This document shows positions 62,805 through 64,000 of a stretch of DNA of 64,000 nucleotides, one piece after another (positions within the stretch are counted from its first letter, which is position 1; every line of letters begins with the position of its first letter). The stretch comes from Sphingomonas telluris (lineage in GTDB: Bacteria; Pseudomonadota; Alphaproteobacteria; Sphingomonadales; Sphingomonadaceae). Made by a program: the position numbers and the translations under genes. Location: positions 66,001-130,000 of the forward strand of contig NZ_JAKZHW010000002.1 in the NCBI RefSeq assembly GCF_022568775.1, written 5' to 3'. The notes beneath the pieces are model-generated. The model was given only the letters and a program-made list of their open reading frames with translations. It did not search any database and was not told the DNA's origin.

Positions 62805-63974
62805 ATGGCGTTCGATCCGAAAGCAGCGACGGCCCGGTACATCGACAGCCTGGGCGCCGCCAATCTCGACAAAGCACATGACTATACTGTTGGCGGCCAC
62901 TGGCTGCTGCTCTGGGGCATCGTGGTTTCCGCGATCGTCACCTGGGTGATCGTCCGATGGGGCATTCTAGACCGGCTCGATCGGCGCATCGGCGAGCGGC
63001 GTCGCAACCTGCGTGCGTTCCTGGTCAGCGGCGCCTTCATCCTGCTGTCCACGGTGATCACTCTGCCGTGGACAATCTATGAAAGCTGGTGGAGGGAAAA
63101 GAGCTACGGCCGATCGAGCCAGCCCCTTGCGGACTTTCTGGGCCAGGCGGCCCTTGCGGCGGCGATCAGCACGCTCCTCACGGCCGTCTTCATGATCGGC
63201 GTCTATTGGTTGATGCGGCGGACGGGCAAGCGATGGTGGCTGTGGTCGGGCGGTCTTGCCGGGATTGCGCTGGCGGCCGTGATGCTGCTGGCGCCGATCC
63301 TCATCGAGCCGATGTTCAACAAGTATGAGCCGGTACCGCCGGGGCAGGTGCGCGATGCGCTTGTGTCCATGGCTGGGCGGGCCGGCATCCCGCCGAACAA
63401 GATCTACATGTACAACGGCTCACGGCAGTCGAACAATTTCACGGCCAACGTGTCCGGGATCGGCAGCTCCGCTCGCGTTGCGATCTCGGACGTCGCTTTC
63501 AAGAACGCATCGCTCGATGAGGTCCGTGCGGTCACGGGTCATGAGATCGGCCATTATGTCCTGAAGCACATCTGGTACGCAGTCGCGCTTTTCGCGATCC
63601 TTGCGCTGTTCCTCTTCTGGCTGGCGGACCGCTTGTTCCCGCGTTTCGCGCGAGCTTTCGGGACTGACGCGGGCGTAGCGGAACCGCGCGCCGTTCCAGT
63701 GCTCTTGTTCCTCGTTTCGCTGTTCGCGATCCTGGCATCGCCGATCATCAATACATTCTCGCGAATGCAGGAGGCCCAAGCCGATCTTTACTCGCTGCGG
63801 ACGGAGAACCGTCCGGATGCATTATCATCGGCGCTCGTGAAGACGGCGGAGTATCGTTACCCTCGCCCCGACCCAGTGGAGGAAGCGGTCTTCTACGATC
63901 ATCCTTCGGTCGAGCGGCGCGTGCACACCGCGATGGAATGGAAAGCGATACACCCGGACCCGCCCGCGCGTTGA
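62805..63974 (+). CDS. M48 family metallopeptidase, STE24-like
   Basis: A 389-residue inner-membrane zinc protease with about six membrane helices. The catalytic HEIGH (246-250) and the third ligand region FSRMQEAQADLYSL are both intact. The architecture, with a large N-terminal membrane part, is that of STE24/CAAX prenyl-protease-type M48 enzymes. Start ATG 62805 has a GGGGGAG ribosome-binding site. It is divergent from the DNA ligase gene. Confidence 0.93.
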   Translation: MAFDPKAATARYIDSLGAANLDKAHDYTVGGHWLLLWGIVVSAIVTWVIVRWGILDRLDRRIGERRRNLRAFLVSGAFILLSTVITLPWTIYESWWREKSYGRSSQPLADFLGQAALAAAISTLLTAVFMIGVYWLMRRTGKRWWLWSGGLAGIALAAVMLLAPILIEPMFNKYEPVPPGQVRDALVSMAGRAGIPPNKIYMYNGSRQSNNFTANVSGIGSSARVAISDVAFKNASLDEVRAVTGHEIGHYVLKHIWYAVALFAILALFLFWLADRLFPRFARAFGTDAGVAEPRAVPVLLFLVSLFAILASPIINTFSRMQEAQADLYSLRTENRPDALSSALVKTAEYRYPRPDPVEEAVFYDHPSVERRVHTAMEWKAIHPDPPAR

Positions 63975-64000
63975 GCGCATGGCGGTTGGCCGCAGCCGAA

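Overview
The window is GC-rich, densely coding chromosomal DNA whose content points to an alphaproteobacterium, most likely of the Sphingomonadales. The main clues are a direct-repeat LexA box of the alphaproteobacterial type (GAAC-N7-GAAC) in front of an imuA-imuB-dnaE2 cassette, an HWE histidine kinase paired with a FATGY-motif single-domain receiver, and many small proteins and DUF families typical of sphingomonads. I see no rRNA, tRNA, CRISPR array or complete insertion sequence. All assignments come from reading motifs, without database searches.

Layout. 1-9500: the start of a VCBS-type surface protein, a cytosolic-type M14 carboxypeptidase with gpmA, a GGDEF cyclase, purE-purK-GST, a PilZ protein, several small proteins, and a DUF350/lytic transglycosylase pair of somewhat lower GC. 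9500-15570: an M16 lipoprotein peptidase, a secreted protein of unknown function and lepA. 15700-19611: a lower-GC four-gene block on the minus strand that reads as an ABC-three-component (ABC-3C) conflict system. It holds a DUF3732-like SMC/Rad50-type ATPase, a middle component, a nuclease-like effector with the ABC-3C C-terminal domain (broken by a +1 frame change), and a membrane-anchored winged-helix-like protein. This is the most interesting locus. 19700-23000: a small operon with an HTH-like protein, an RTX protein and small ORFs.

23115-29270 is a tightly overlapped operon of fused 5-oxoprolinase, DUF969, DUF979 and DUF2891 proteins, probably for 5-oxoproline uptake and hydrolysis. 29257-32025 (minus) encodes HPD, a thiolase and an orphan PaaD. 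33306-35671 holds an OmpR-type two-component system next to a tiny exported peptide. 36876-40243 pairs kup with a divergent KdpD-like sensor that has lost its phosphoacceptor His and kinase domain and carries a winged-helix DNA-binding domain instead.

41874-50187 runs serS, two tandem alpha/beta hydrolases and the LexA-controlled mutagenesis cassette. 50294-52146 is the HWE kinase and receiver pair, followed by two DUF2147 paralogues. 53650-58949 is the histidine utilisation cluster (hutIUH, with a divergent arginase-family hutG candidate). 58882-62714 (minus) carries an NRAMP-like transporter with two PRC-barrel proteins, then an AlkB-like dioxygenase with an ATP-dependent DNA ligase. The window ends with a STE24-type M48 protease.
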